A DNA stretch of 64,000 nucleotides from Strongylocentrotus purpuratus (lineage: Eukaryota > Echinodermata > Echinoidea > Camarodonta > Strongylocentrotidae), in NCBI RefSeq assembly GCF_000002235.5, contig NW_022145599.1:2369177-2433176 (forward strand), written 5' to 3'. The notes beneath the pieces were generated by a model that worked only from the letters and a program-made list of their open reading frames with translations, was not told the DNA's origin and made no database searches. Positions 26,901 to 40,500 of this stretch are shown here, in pieces (positions within the stretch are counted from its first letter, which is position 1; every line of letters starts with the position of its first letter). A program made the translations under genes and the position numbers.

Positions 26901-29900
26901 GGAACTCTTTGGAAGTAAATGCTTTCAGTTTACCTCACTCAACCGGACGATTCGATGGAACGATGCCTCGAAGATGTGTCGAGATATTGGCGCCTTTCTT
27001 GTTAGCATTACAACCGCCAAAGAGATGAATTTCATCCACTACATGCTGACGTCATCATGGTTTACCGGCAACAGCATGAATACTTATATTGGTAACACTG
27101 ATTTTAACGAGATCGCAACTATTCTCGAAAATCAACTCAAGGACAATTTTAATAACAATTTTAGAACCAAGCTTTAATTGTCTTTATTGTCATGATGTTT
27201 GAAATTTTAGACTTTTTGCATTTGTACGTGTATTTCATGTGGTGTTAATGAGTAAATAAATTGAATAAAAACATTAACAAAGGATACCGTATTGTACATT
27301 ATGTCCCGTGGAATCGTGTTTGGATAACATAATACGCCATTGCCATGCTCGCGTTGGTAGGCGACGCACAGGGCCATTGTAATCGTGGTAGGGTGAATTT
27401 TCGAAAGTAATTGCTATAATAATAATAGTAACAAATCTTTCTTTTATATCTATTCACCTGTATTCACCTGTCTTTTCGGGCTCCTTAGTAAGACAATGTC
27501 TTGAAATGCCCTCCCATAGTTCATCAGTACACCACTGCAAAGAGTTCGTTCTTTAATACTTAATAGGTCCATCGCTGGATCTGTTTAGTATAGACTATTG
27601 AGAGAGTGTGCGCAAATCTGTAGGAGGAAAACCAGTAGAATATTTACTTAAACAGAGATGGACATCCAAGGAGAGAGTGAGAGAGAAGGAGTGAGAAAAA
27701 TATAGAGAGACAGAAAAAGATGGAGAAATATCACGATGTTCAGAGACGAAGAGAATGAATCAGAGATAATGTGGATCACGGGAAAGACATAGATATTCGC
27801 GAATGAAATCGGGAATAGGTAGAAAGGTCAATTCTGCTGTTTAACATGTCTAAGAAAATAAGTTGACGGGAGCAAGTTAAAAGCTTTCTACCGATTATGG
27901 TTTCTAGACCTCTGATTCAATTTGAAAATAATTAGGATTAAGAAAGTTGTTTATTTGCTTGAATGATTGGCTAATTTCTTACTAAATTTGAATTTTTCTG
28001 CATTTTTCTTTGTACTAGGTTTGACAGATAGTGCGAAGGAAGGACACTTTAGATGGGAAGATGGAGGTCCTCTAAGTTATGCAGACTGGTATATAGCAAA
28101 CAGGTAAAGATACTACTGGTCAGTATTATGAGAACAATATAACGTTCAACGAAACTTCAAGAACAAGACAAAATGGATCGAAAATAAAACAAAAGGAAAT
28201 AGTGAGCAAAACAAGAGGATGAGAAGACTAAGACCAGGACTAAGGAACAGAAACTGAAAGGACAAGATGAAGGCACATACTGGACAATGAACGAAAGCAA
28301 CCATAGAATTAGATTCCACTGATGAAAGCCATTGGTATATCAGACAAGGCTTTAAAGCAGAAATACTTTTCTAGAAATGTTCATTTTTGTGCGGGGGGAG
28401 GGCTACCTTAATTGACTGACTCCCATTTAAAGAAGGATCCGCCCTCATTGTTTTTAGGGATACGCCCCTCCCCCGAAAAACCGTATTTTTAAAAATATAT
28501 TCCCCTCTTTAAGTGGTAAAAGGGTTTGAAATATGTGTTAACTCATAAAACTGTATAAGGTCTTGTCTCTTATTCTTTAAAATACATTATCGTCCAGTCC
28601 TCAAGAAGACTCTCAACCGAATGGCCATGAGGAAGAAGATTGTACGATGATCAAATTGGACAACCTGCAATCTTCAGCTAATTGGCATGACATATCATGT
28701 GCATCACGTGAAGCAAATCAGTTCATTTGTTATCAAATGGCTGAAGGTAATATAATCTTTTTATAAAAGATCCAAGTTACATGTTGCGAGAAAAATAAGA
28801 TGGGGCGATTCGAGAAAAAGAAAATTTTGAAAGATAAAAAGCAGGCGCAGTTGTAAAAGAATACTTTCACATTCATCTTGGGTTTCCTGCCTACATTTTC
28901 TCCATGTTCCTCACTTAAATTCATGATCAAGAATATTATGTTGGGAGGGGATGGGTTTAGCCTAGAACCACTACTGATGGAGAGATAGTGAAAGATATTG
29001 AGAGAAAAAAATGGAGAAATAAATTGGTAGAGGGAATTGCGGGCGACTTTAGTGAAAGAGATTGATAGAGAAAAGACCGCCCCAAAACAGATCGAGTAAA
29101 GATTAGAAAGAGTGTGAGAATGGGAAGATGTAATTGAAGTTATATACTCATTGAAGAAGTTGAGAAGTTTTATAGAAGAAATGTGAAGGTAAAGGAGAGA
29201 AAGAGAGAGAGAGATAGGAATTTCGAGAGAAAGAGAGAGAGAGAAAAAAGAAAGAAAGAAGAGAAGAGGGATAATGGTATACAAGCCGTATAAGGCACAT
29301 GGCTCATGTATCGAGGAATTAATTATATTCATGCGCGCTCTGAATGCAAATTGCTCAATTGCTCCCATCTAATAACACTTTCACTGTCACAGACCGCTCT
29401 TTCCCAATAACACTTTCACATCACAGATTTGCACTGATCAACATCAGATCAACACGACATTAAACAACTAAAGAAACTTTACGAGCATCGATCAATGAAA
29501 CACAGAAAACTGCGAGAAAATTTGTTTGTTGAGAATCTTGTTTTTCAGAAAACGCAGTTGTCGTACAACATTACGAAAAATAAACGAATATAGAAAATAC
29601 ATATGTATGACATGAGATATTTACGAGATATTTTTGAAACATCAGCAATAAACAGTAGTGAATGATTTGAACGGATAGTCTCAATGAAGAGTGCACATGC
29701 CTCTTTGATTGTCAAAGTTCAAGAGTTTGTCGTCATCATTCACTTGGCTAGCATGATCCTACTGAAGACCAGGCCGGAGATGAAGAGGGTATCATGGATG
29801 GCGGTGATGATGGCTTGGAGTAAGGAGGACACAGGAAAGTAGGATTGACACGATGAGCGATGCGGTACCCGGCTGCATCGCTGGTGGTAGTAGATGAACT

Positions 29901-32217
29901 CAGGGTAGATGTCATCGGATTGGAGTATGCTGAGCTCGGGATAGTGAGGGGTATCTTCTCAGCAACATCAGGTCGATATGTCGCAGGAACTGCAGCAGGA
30001 AAACAGTACGGATGACTTGATGGAATAGTAGGTGGGGTGAAAAAGGCAGCACTGGCTGGGTGATATGGTGTTGTATTCAAGGGGATTGGATGCATCCCGG
30101 GTAGCATGGCTAGCTGTGACTTGGAGATCATATCAGGATAATGAGCATACGTCATCGGGATGTAGCCGGGGTGGATAGGGCTCGGGATGGCTGACGGGTA
30201 GGCGTAGGGAGAATAACTGACTGATCGTGCTCGGCGACGAGCTTGCCGTCTCCTGTAATCACCACGGGCGAAGTCTTCAAGGTTAGCGGGATGGATTGCC
30301 CAGAAATGTCCTCTGCCGTCTCCGCTACGTCCAGCCTTGATGAAGCACTCGTTGAGGGAGAGATTGTGACGAATACTGTTCCTCCAGCTCCTTTCGTTAT
30401 CTTTGAAGAACGGGAAGCGTTTCATGATGTATTCATAGATGTCACAGAGCAAAAGGTGCTTGTCTTGTGAGTTGATGATAGCCATAGCAATCAGGGCAAT
30501 GTATGAATGAGGAGGTTTCTTCGTTGATGGCGGGCTATCACAGATTGATGAAGCTCCTGAGCTGGCGTTGTCTGATGGACTCAGAGCTTCAATGCTGCTT
30601 TCAGTGCTAGATGGTCTTTCACCAGTCTGTTCTTCTTGCTGAACGAGAACCTTCATCTTAGGATGGTATCGTATCTCGGGGCTGTAACGTTGAGGCTTAC
30701 TGTCACTCTGGGCAAGGTTTTCAATGCTGAATAAAGTCATGATGAAATGTTGGAACGAGAGGCGTTTGATGTGTCGTCGTTAGCCTGAGCAAAATGGAAA
30801 TGTCTTCCCGTTTAGGACACCCCTCGTACTTATAGCCCCAACCTAAACCCTTCACATCAATCATCCAGTAGGAGAGATCATCGCCTAATGTGCTACATTC
30901 ATGTTGATGATTAGGGCATCAATGGACATTGTAGACAAACAATAATCTCTACTCGGTTGCTGGTTAAGCAGGACTGCCAGTCATGACCAAGACAATGACC
31001 TTTAGCCCTTCAACCTGACAACGGGATGTCAATCACTAATCACTCGTCAGTGGATGATCGTGACGTATTCATTGATAGGCGGGGCTTCCCGGCACGCACT
31101 ATTGTTATTGGTCTAAACATCGGACAATTGAAGCCACTGACAACAGGGTGTGTTAATCCAGGGGTGACCATTATATTCTTTCACGAAGTCAGCTTTCTTA
31201 GAGCATTATTAGCAATTCAAACTTCGGAGAAAGGCCATAATGACAGGGCATTGATGAAGGCGTTGTAATTACCCTGCCTTTCACCAGTATTGGCAAAGAA
31301 AGACCAGTTTCCTTTCCTCGAAAAAACAATCCATCCCGTCCGTCATTAGCACTTCATTAATAAGCTTCTCTTCATTTCATCCTAACCAGAAGAAGAGAAT
31401 CTTTCGCATTCAGAATGATCTTGGCTTTGAGAGATTCCACTTAAGACGATTGATGATCGACATGGTATCCTGCTATGTTTCCAAGACCACAGACATTGTA
31501 ATTGGATTGAATAAAGCTAGATAAGATATTCAGAATTACTGTCTTACTCCGCCCGTGTGCATGAAAAAAAAAAAACATTAAAGAGTTCAACAAAAAAATT
31601 TACTCGTACAAATTTACGAATATTTATGAATTACGAATTTGATATGTCATAAAAGCGCTCATGAATGAAAGGTTACCAACCATCCATCATTAATTTATGC
31701 ATGAATTGGCGTCTATCTGGTAAGCAGTAGAAAAAAACTGTTGCTCCATTTTATATATTTTATAATATATGAGGTTCAATTGGAGAAAAAAATTTAATAT
31801 AATATATGGGCAATGCACTACACACAATATTTGATTTTGGGATGTAATATGCCTTACTTGAATATTGACGTAAATTAATATATTGACGGCATATAATTAG
31901 TATGTGATTAAACAGATATGATATATTAAATCTTCCAGGAAACGCAATGGTCCCCTCGCGAATCGGAGACTTGTCAACAAAAGGTAACATTTGTATATGT
32001 TTTTATTTTGTATTAATTTTAAAACTTCTTTCATTGTTTACCAAAAATAAGTGTTAATGTTTTTGTAAAACTTAAAAGATACACGGAAACACCATAATTA
32101 ATTGCATAAGTATGTATATAAATGTGTACATTCCTTCAAATTGGATTATGTATTTAGGAAATGACCAGCAATAATTCATATGAATTTTGTTAGTGTGTTC
32201 TGCATAAATTATGACAA

Positions 32218-32252
<35 letters not shown>

Positions 32253-35200
32253 CTATTAGCATGGTTAAAGCTCAAGCTATTAATTAGGCATAAAATGTAA
32301 CTTTAATTTACGACTTATGAAGAGAAAAAAGCATTCCATTATAAAATATTTTAATTATCTATTATATAATACAATTTTTTAAATTCAGATATATCATATT
32401 TTAAGATTCTTTCTTCACTTCGTCTTAATCCCATTAGAATGTCCCTCTGGAAGTCGTCGAATAGGAGACACGTGCATATCGCTTGCCTTAGCAGACAACA
32501 GTCAAACCGCTCTGTTGCCATGCCAACGCATCCAATCCTCCGTCCTCCTACCTCTACCACGTCTTACCTATGTTCTTGGTCTTCTATGGCCATTCAGATC
32601 GATACCAATAGGCATCTCCATCGACATACAAGGTATGAAATATATCCTGGCTTTAGAACGGTATAAATAGAGTTCAGAAAATAACATGCTATCTAACAAA
32701 GGCTGATCAGGATTTTTTATTTTTTTAATTAAAGAATAAAAGAAAAAGAGCTCATGAGATGCTACCATCAAGTCAGATGGAATTTTTAAAAAGCCTAGCT
32801 TTACAATGTTCAATTTATGATGATATTGTGACTGTCCTGTTCAATTCAATGCAATCAATATTGATTAATTTCCATAACTCAATCAAAACATGACAAAAAT
32901 GTTACATAACATGAATATTAAATGACATTTGCAATGTAATATAGAAAATGAAACTTATTTGTAATTATACAAGATGAAATGTCCACAAGTAATCAAAGCA
33001 TATTAGGATATAAAATAAATAAGCATAATTTTATCATAAGTCGAATTTTAAAGGGAAAGATAAGTCCACTTAAAAAACAGAGTCTATATTTGTCTGGATT
33101 ACTTGCAAAAGAAAATAAAGAAAGGAAGAAAGAAAAGTAAAGAAAAGTAAAGAAACCAAATGAAAAAATGAAAAAGAAAAAAAATAAAGAAATGGAACCC
33201 GTACATTTTTGGTTTAAAATTACATAAACATAGAAACTGTTTGACAGATGACACGTTGGCTTTTTTCTCATCCAGGTACATACGACATACAGGAACAAAC
33301 GCTAAGTTCACGGCCCGATGACGTCACCTCTGATTCTTGTCATGTGATGGAATACAATGGCGATGATTGGCAGCTAGTTGAGAGGGACTGCGCACAGGCT
33401 CATTATGGCAGCATGTGTTACTTTGTTGTGTCTGGTAAGAGAATGCTAATCGTCCCATTGTCAAAGTTCTTCAGCTTTCCCTTTAAATCCTTTGATATCC
33501 TGTATACACGAGGATAATTACCAGTTTCATAAATAGGAGAATTGCATTCAGAAAACAAGCTTTTATCTTCGAGCTTTGCCAAAAAGCGGGTAATCGTTGT
33601 TAATTTAGTTGTCTGGAATTTCATCACCTGTCAGTAGTTTATATTACGAGATTTAGAGGGCGTTAGAAATATAAATGTTGAATACTGTTTTGTGTGTATC
33701 TGCATCATTTATTGTATTAGCAATATGAAATCTTGCTGATATAAATATTCATTATATCAGCAATATGACCGTTGCAATCTTCACTTAATAAAGAGTGAAA
33801 AATCACCGACTTCTTTAGTAAGTTTAATTATAGTAAATAACTTGATCATACTACTGGATAGGCTACTTCTTAATTTCTTTTGATTTTTATTTTTATTTTA
33901 ATCTATTTATTCCTGTCACTTATCTCAACTATTAATATTACAATGTGATGGTACATCTTATCTGATGCCGTCCTCTTTTGACGTCAGTATATTTGGGATG
34001 CTTTATCTGTAGTGAAATTTATTTTTTAAAATGTTATTGAGGCTATTTACCCATATTCACGATTAATGGGGTGGTTCAGCACACAAACATATCAACAAAA
34101 TCTTAAAGGTAATGCAAAGTTTTGGGAAATTTTGAAAATTTAATGGATAGTAATTCTTTAAAATGTTGATATATGTGGATGCCCCTGTGGATGTATTATA
34201 AGTACTAGAAAATTTAGCCCCTTAAACAATTCTGCTTTCGAGCAAATTAAATAATCAAAATTTACCGGTGCTCCAGGTAATTTTAAATATTTCAAATAGC
34301 GCCTAAGGCCATTCCATGGTAGCTGCGACCATGAAAATCTCAGAATATGCAGTTCTGATATATTATTTCCAAACGGGAGTATTAAATCGGTCGATTGTAG
34401 TCAAGAAGCATTGTCTTAAAGCTTAAGTAATATCAGTCTCGAGAGGGAGCTATACAACATAAAGAGTTTATTATTTACAATTTCATCACTTTAGACTAGA
34501 TTTCGATCGCGACGAAGATCATTGAATATTGTAAAATCGCATATGCTTCCAATATGTTCATTTGAACCAAATTCATGACCCCATACCAACACTTTGTATT
34601 ACCTTTAATATATCATGGGGTGCAACGCCCTTCTTCCACACCTACCCTTGCCATGGCTGATTCTTCTTGATATGTGTCTTGCCGAGGTGGGCGAAAACGG
34701 GGCGGGCGGGGGGGGGGGGGGTAGAAAAACCCATCCCCCTTATGATGGATAATATTCCTAGATTTCATCGGCACATGATTTTACCCGGGGCTCCTTTACC
34801 ATTCCTCATGTCTTCGTTTCACATATTAAGAATAAGTCCTACTTCACAAGGGGAAAAAATGGTTGATACTGCAAGGAATGATTCGGTGTATTGAAGCATA
34901 ATGAACAAGGAGTATACATTACAAGGAATGGCAAGAAATATAATGGCAGAGTAAATAAATTGTATTGCATCTGTTCTTGTTTGTTCAACAGATCTTGTGA
35001 ATATCTGTGGCGATAACATGTTTGAGTGTCTGAATGGAGAGTGTATTAGATCAGTACATGTTTGTGATGGACAAGAAGAATGCATAGGAGGAGAAGACGA
35101 AAAGAACTGTGGAGGTTTGTAAACATGTTGCCCCTAACAACGGGACATACTTCTGATATTTGTGGGTCAAACCACAATAGTAGTAGTGAATCTGAGAGGG

Positions 35201-37454
35201 TTATCTGTCTACCAATGTGCCTAAAAGAAATCAACATTCTTACTTGAAACTTGAAACTTGAAACTTCCATTAACATATTTTGGAAATTCAAATGTGAACA
35301 CTTTCTGTGTGATTGATTATAATTTATTTATTTCATACATCCTAATTACAACATCGTGTTTATTGATATTACCATAGCAACCATTCCTACGAATACAAAT
35401 AAACATGCTTTAAAGTATTTTCCAGCCTTTGATTTTGAGTAGTACACACGTACAATTATTGAATAGTTTCGATATACGTTTGGTATAATATCCAGACAGC
35501 TGAATAATATGTTAATATCAGTAACCCTTAATTAGGTTCGTATTCTTTTAATATAGATTCGGAGTTTATTGATGATATCACTGCAGCTCCATCTTGCCCT
35601 GACTCAAGTTTCCAATGTGATATGGGTCGATGTATCTCAGCTTCATTCTACTGTGACTATGTACCTCACTGCCAAGACATGTCGGACGAGGAGCATTGTG
35701 GTAAGTATATTCAGACAATGCTATTTCACCTTGATGTAGTAACAATAAATGAAGGTTAAATTAAATTATTGTATTCAGTGTATGACAACGCATCAAAGAG
35801 TTTATTATTTTCTCCAAACACAAATCACATTTTCACTGCCGTTTCTCAAACAAACATTGGAAATAGATTATATCTATAAAACGTATACTCTGTATGAACT
35901 AAGTAAACAATGTGAATATTTCGTGTATAAATTTTATATAGTCTCTAAAGTCTAAAATGTAATGACTAATTGGAAATTGTTTAAATATCACATAATCATC
36001 TTCTAAATTATATAATGTCTTAATGATAACTGAACTGAAATATGCCAACTTTTTCAATATAATAAAAAGTGTAGATTTGGCTTTCAATTGTTTAAGGATA
36101 CAATATGTAAGGATTAATTAGAAATAACATAATTAACAGTGAAATTATGTCATGTTCAATTGGTAAATACTGAAAACGTACAAAACAACAGACACTGACT
36201 ACCCATGGAAGTCATTGTACATTCAATACAGGTTTTCAAGGATGCAACAAACGTATCAATCAAAACACATTAGTGAATGACAGGAGATTAAGGGATGTTT
36301 CAAAATGGCGGATTTTAAGTCTTTTCAGGAACCCGGATAATTCGTCTATTGTTTCCTGTAGGCCTAATGATACTTAGAAAAAACAGGTTAAAGACTCATT
36401 TAGAGGTGATTAAGAGCTTTAGTAAATTAAGTTTTTCGCACCTTTCACTGCCTTTCATGAGTGTAGGATTAGCATGTTTCTGACTGGACAACTAAATGTC
36501 AATTTCGGAAGGAATTCGAGCAGCCTGCTGCCATCTTTGCCCGGCCCCCCCACTCAGTGTTATTTAGGGTACGCATATGCTCGTTCCCTCTTTTTGAAAT
36601 CACCCCCTATCTGAGAACTGCCAACATTTCCGAACCCCCCTTTCGCGGGCTTTTCGCGGGCTTTTCCTGCCTTGGAGACCCCCCCCCCCCCTAAATCAGG
36701 AAAAATGCTCAATGTACCCCCCTAAATTCGGAATAATTTCTAAGGAGTCCAAATAAATGAGAGAAAAAAAGAAAAAACACCCCCTTTTTAAAGAAATCTC
36801 CGGGTGAAAAGTCAAATACACCCCTTTTTTTACAATTCTCGGGCCGGACTTTGTCGCACGAAAAGTACCCCTTTACCGGACATTTTGGCAACACGCATGC
36901 GGTCATTTCGAAACCTGAGTGGGGGGGGGGGGGGGCGGGCATCTTTGAAGCCAGCTGTCGGGCTTTAAGTTGATGATTAACATAAAATCTTGCTTAAGAA
37001 GCGATTAAAAATCATAAATATCTTTACAATGATTTAATGACTACCCTTTATAATTATGAGCTGTATTGGAATACATTCTGTGAGGAAATCGTAATCATAT
37101 TTCAAATCATAAAATCACTATGTGATTTATTGATGTATGCAACAGATGTAAAGAAATTAATTTAATTAATTTAACTTAATTTTCATATTAGACCCTTTAT
37201 ATCATATATTTTGGGGATTATCGTTCTGTTAATTCGTAAAAGCAGCGCAAATTCGTGAATGTGAACAAAGTTGCGCTCAGGTGACGTATTATTTGAGCTA
37301 TAAAACAGACCACCGTCCTTTATAGTACATTAAAACAACGTTTCAAAACGGAGTCTGTTAAAATGTAGAGTAGATAGAGATGGAGGCCTGGGGAGATGGA
37401 GAGAAAAAGGAGAGAGAGAGATAGAGATAGAGAGAGAAAGAGAGAGAGAGGGAG

Positions 37455-37519
<65 letters not shown>

Positions 37520-37541
37520 TATAAAGAGAGAAAGATCGGAT

Positions 37542-37588
<47 letters not shown>

Positions 37589-40500
37589 AAGAGATTTTTT
37601 TAAATGGGGTGGCTCTTTAATATTCATGCTAACCTTTATAAGCTATTTTTAATAAGAAGGTACAGGGTGAGTGATTCTACTATTAAATCATGACATTAGA
37701 GAAGAAATCATGAACATATAACAAAATAATATACAACGATCTATTCAGTGAGGAAACCGATTGGAAGGAGACCGTGTTAAAATGTCTGCAGGAGTAAAGA
37801 TACCCTCACAAGGAAGGGATTGATAGGCAGGGCAAGCTACATCCTACCTCATATACGATGGATACACCTCTACCCATCACACCTGTTATAGCCACTTGCG
37901 AACCATGACCCAAATCCTCCTCCTCAAAATACCTCTTAAAATACAGGAGTGTCACCTCCACACAAATGAGGGACATTAGTAGGTGGATAACGGAGTAACA
38001 ATAAAAGGTGTTAAACGGCTAATTCAGCTTTTAACTAATCTACTTCAAGCACGAGAATATTGTTTTGTTACTTTCTTTAAACGATTACGAAGGTGGTATG
38101 TGATAAACAATCGACTCATTATAATGACAGGCACTTCAACTCACAAATTAAAAGTACTTTCACACTTCGAAGACACAACTTCATATACATGTAACATTAG
38201 ATTAACGCTTCCACACTATACTTTCAATGATATTGTAGTTTATTGTCACCTGAAGATGTGAGTTGGTATGAAAAGGCAAGGGAAATTATTAGCATTTAGA
38301 ACGGTTCGATTGGCAATTCTAGTAATAAAGTAAATACAAATTTAATTCGGAAACCAATATAACAATATATATACTTTTGTTTTGTGTAACGATGAAACAA
38401 AATTAAAACAATGCATGAGGCGAAATAGCATAATGATTTACGATATGGGAAATGGTTGTTATATGTATATTTTTTGTTGTTATTATTTTACAGCCTATCC
38501 GCAATGTAAGGATGATGAATTTCAGTGTAGCAACGGACAATGTATCGAGGCATCTCAGCAGTGTGATATTATTCCAGATTGTGTGGATGGTAGCGATGAA
38601 GAACTGTGTCGTAAGTCAAGTTTTATTTTTAAAAATTTCTTTTCCTCTATTTCTTCCATTTTATGAGAGATGATATTATTCGAATTTGTCCCGTAAAATA
38701 TCTTGAATATCACTATACTGTAATTTTAGTCAATAACGTAGATAAAGGGGCGGTGGAAAGTGCCCCCAATCGAATGACAATAAAGGAAGAAGTGGAGAAA
38801 AGAGGGAGAGAGAGAGAGAGAGAGAGAGAAAAAAAAAAAGAGGTGTAGTTGTGCAAATTTGTGCACGCACTTCGGAAATCACTTTTAACCGCCACATCGC
38901 TTTTTCTAAATCATATCTATTTTATGACAATTATACATGTTTGAACGATGCACGGTCTATGGATCTGTGGATAGTAGCGTTGTGTACAAAATGCTTTTTA
39001 AGAAACCTTTTAACTTGGTTAATTTCATTGGTTTACAAATTCCTTATGTATTCTTCTGTTTTTTCTTTGCACAGAGTTCTGTTCAGGAGAAACCTTTCAG
39101 TGTTACGATAGTAGATGTATCCCTAATAGATCAGTATGTGATGGGAGTCAAGACTGTCGTGGACTTAATAAGGAAGATGAACAATCATGTGGTACGAATG
39201 GCATCACAATACGCTAATCATTATCTTTAAAATTATGGTTGCAAACCAAACCAAACCAAATAAATAGTCAATATTATGTATAATAATTATTTTGTCATCA
39301 CCTAAACTTATCCATGTTTTGTTTCCTATTTCTGTTCTTTGTAGACTAAGTCTGAGTCTGTGTTTATATGTGAGCGAAACATGTTGAAAGTACATTGGAC
39401 AATTGAATACATGGAATTGAATTATTGTCAAACTCGACATTACAAATTACCTTTTTCCAAATCACTTCATGTCCTTATTTTGATGTCATACACATTAAAT
39501 CTGAAATCATGTAATATTTATTTCTCTTTTTATTTTTGTTTTAAAATGTGTTATTCTTCCCAGCATATTTTATCCACTCCTCTGCAAGGATCGCAGTCGT
39601 AATGGCTTTCAAGAAATCAGTTTTAGGACGATTTTAATACCACATTGTATTGCCTACATAAATTATTTTAGGATTGTTTTGATACACGATTGTATGTCAT
39701 TGTCAAAGTCACGCATTTCAAAACTAAGGTAGCGCACAATGCTATTGAAATTGCTTTGGGTTAATCTTTTGGAGAGTCATTTAGGTCGTGTTGAGGCCTA
39801 TTTATTTCCGAAATACGATTCCACAATATTCCCCTTTCTACATTTCGTTATTGGAATTGCTTTCATTCTCTTTTGAGACATGTATAAATTGCTTTCAACG
39901 AACAGCGTTTCACAAAATCGTCATTAGTGCAAAACCGTCAACAGCCCATTGAAACGTGTATATTACATGTTACACGCGTTGAAATGTGACGTAAGTCAAT
40001 TTTTATTTTCGTGAAAATGCGCCCTACCGTACATGGTCGTGTACTAAACTTAAACAATTATTAACCATTGATATTACAGAAAGCCGTGACGATGATAGAT
40101 TGAGGTGTTTAAACGGTGAGAAGCTAGAGTCGAGGCGGCGCTGTCTCTATGACTTTGATGAGTATGGATTGCAACAAGGCTGTCGTGACGTCACTCATCT
40201 TCGTGATTGCGGTGAGTAGTTTTCTATTTATTTGTTTACCTGTATTTGTTATGTGTTTATGTCTTCCTCTTTGGCTTCACATTTTTAAAACTGATTCATA
40301 AAGTCAACAGTTGTAACATCATTTCTGTGGATGGTTGGTTCACATAATTGTTGCTTTCCTTACTGGTGTTGTCCATATCTTCTATTTGTGTCTACTTTTT
40401 TAATCCATTGTAGGTGACATCGAATGTTTTGGAAACACGTTCAAGTGTCCAAATTCGTATTGTCTCCCTCTACGACGACGATGTGACAGTGCTGCCGATT

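Larger units (their letters stand above)
30907..33532. repeat. Left arm of an inverted segmental duplication
   Basis: The segment includes foxQ2 upstream DNA and CTLD4 exons, and matches 62508-64000 in reverse complement. Homology ends on the right at TAATTACCAGTTTCA (~33532) and on the left continues beyond what the window can show. The right arm is shorter, so one copy has lost or the other gained about 1.1 kb. Confidence 0.8.

Noticed and set aside
28733-29368. Minus-strand open frame of 211 codons
   Set aside because: Ser/Leu/Phe-rich and spanning a GA-rich tract; it has no domain and overlaps the CTLD3 splice donor. A low-complexity artefact.
30243-30470. Plus-strand frame opposite foxQ2
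   Set aside because: Shadow of the forkhead coding region.
32540-32600. Possible extra transmembrane segment in CTLD4
   Set aside because: The hydrophobic stretch is short, contains Pro and Arg, and sits between CTLD cysteines.
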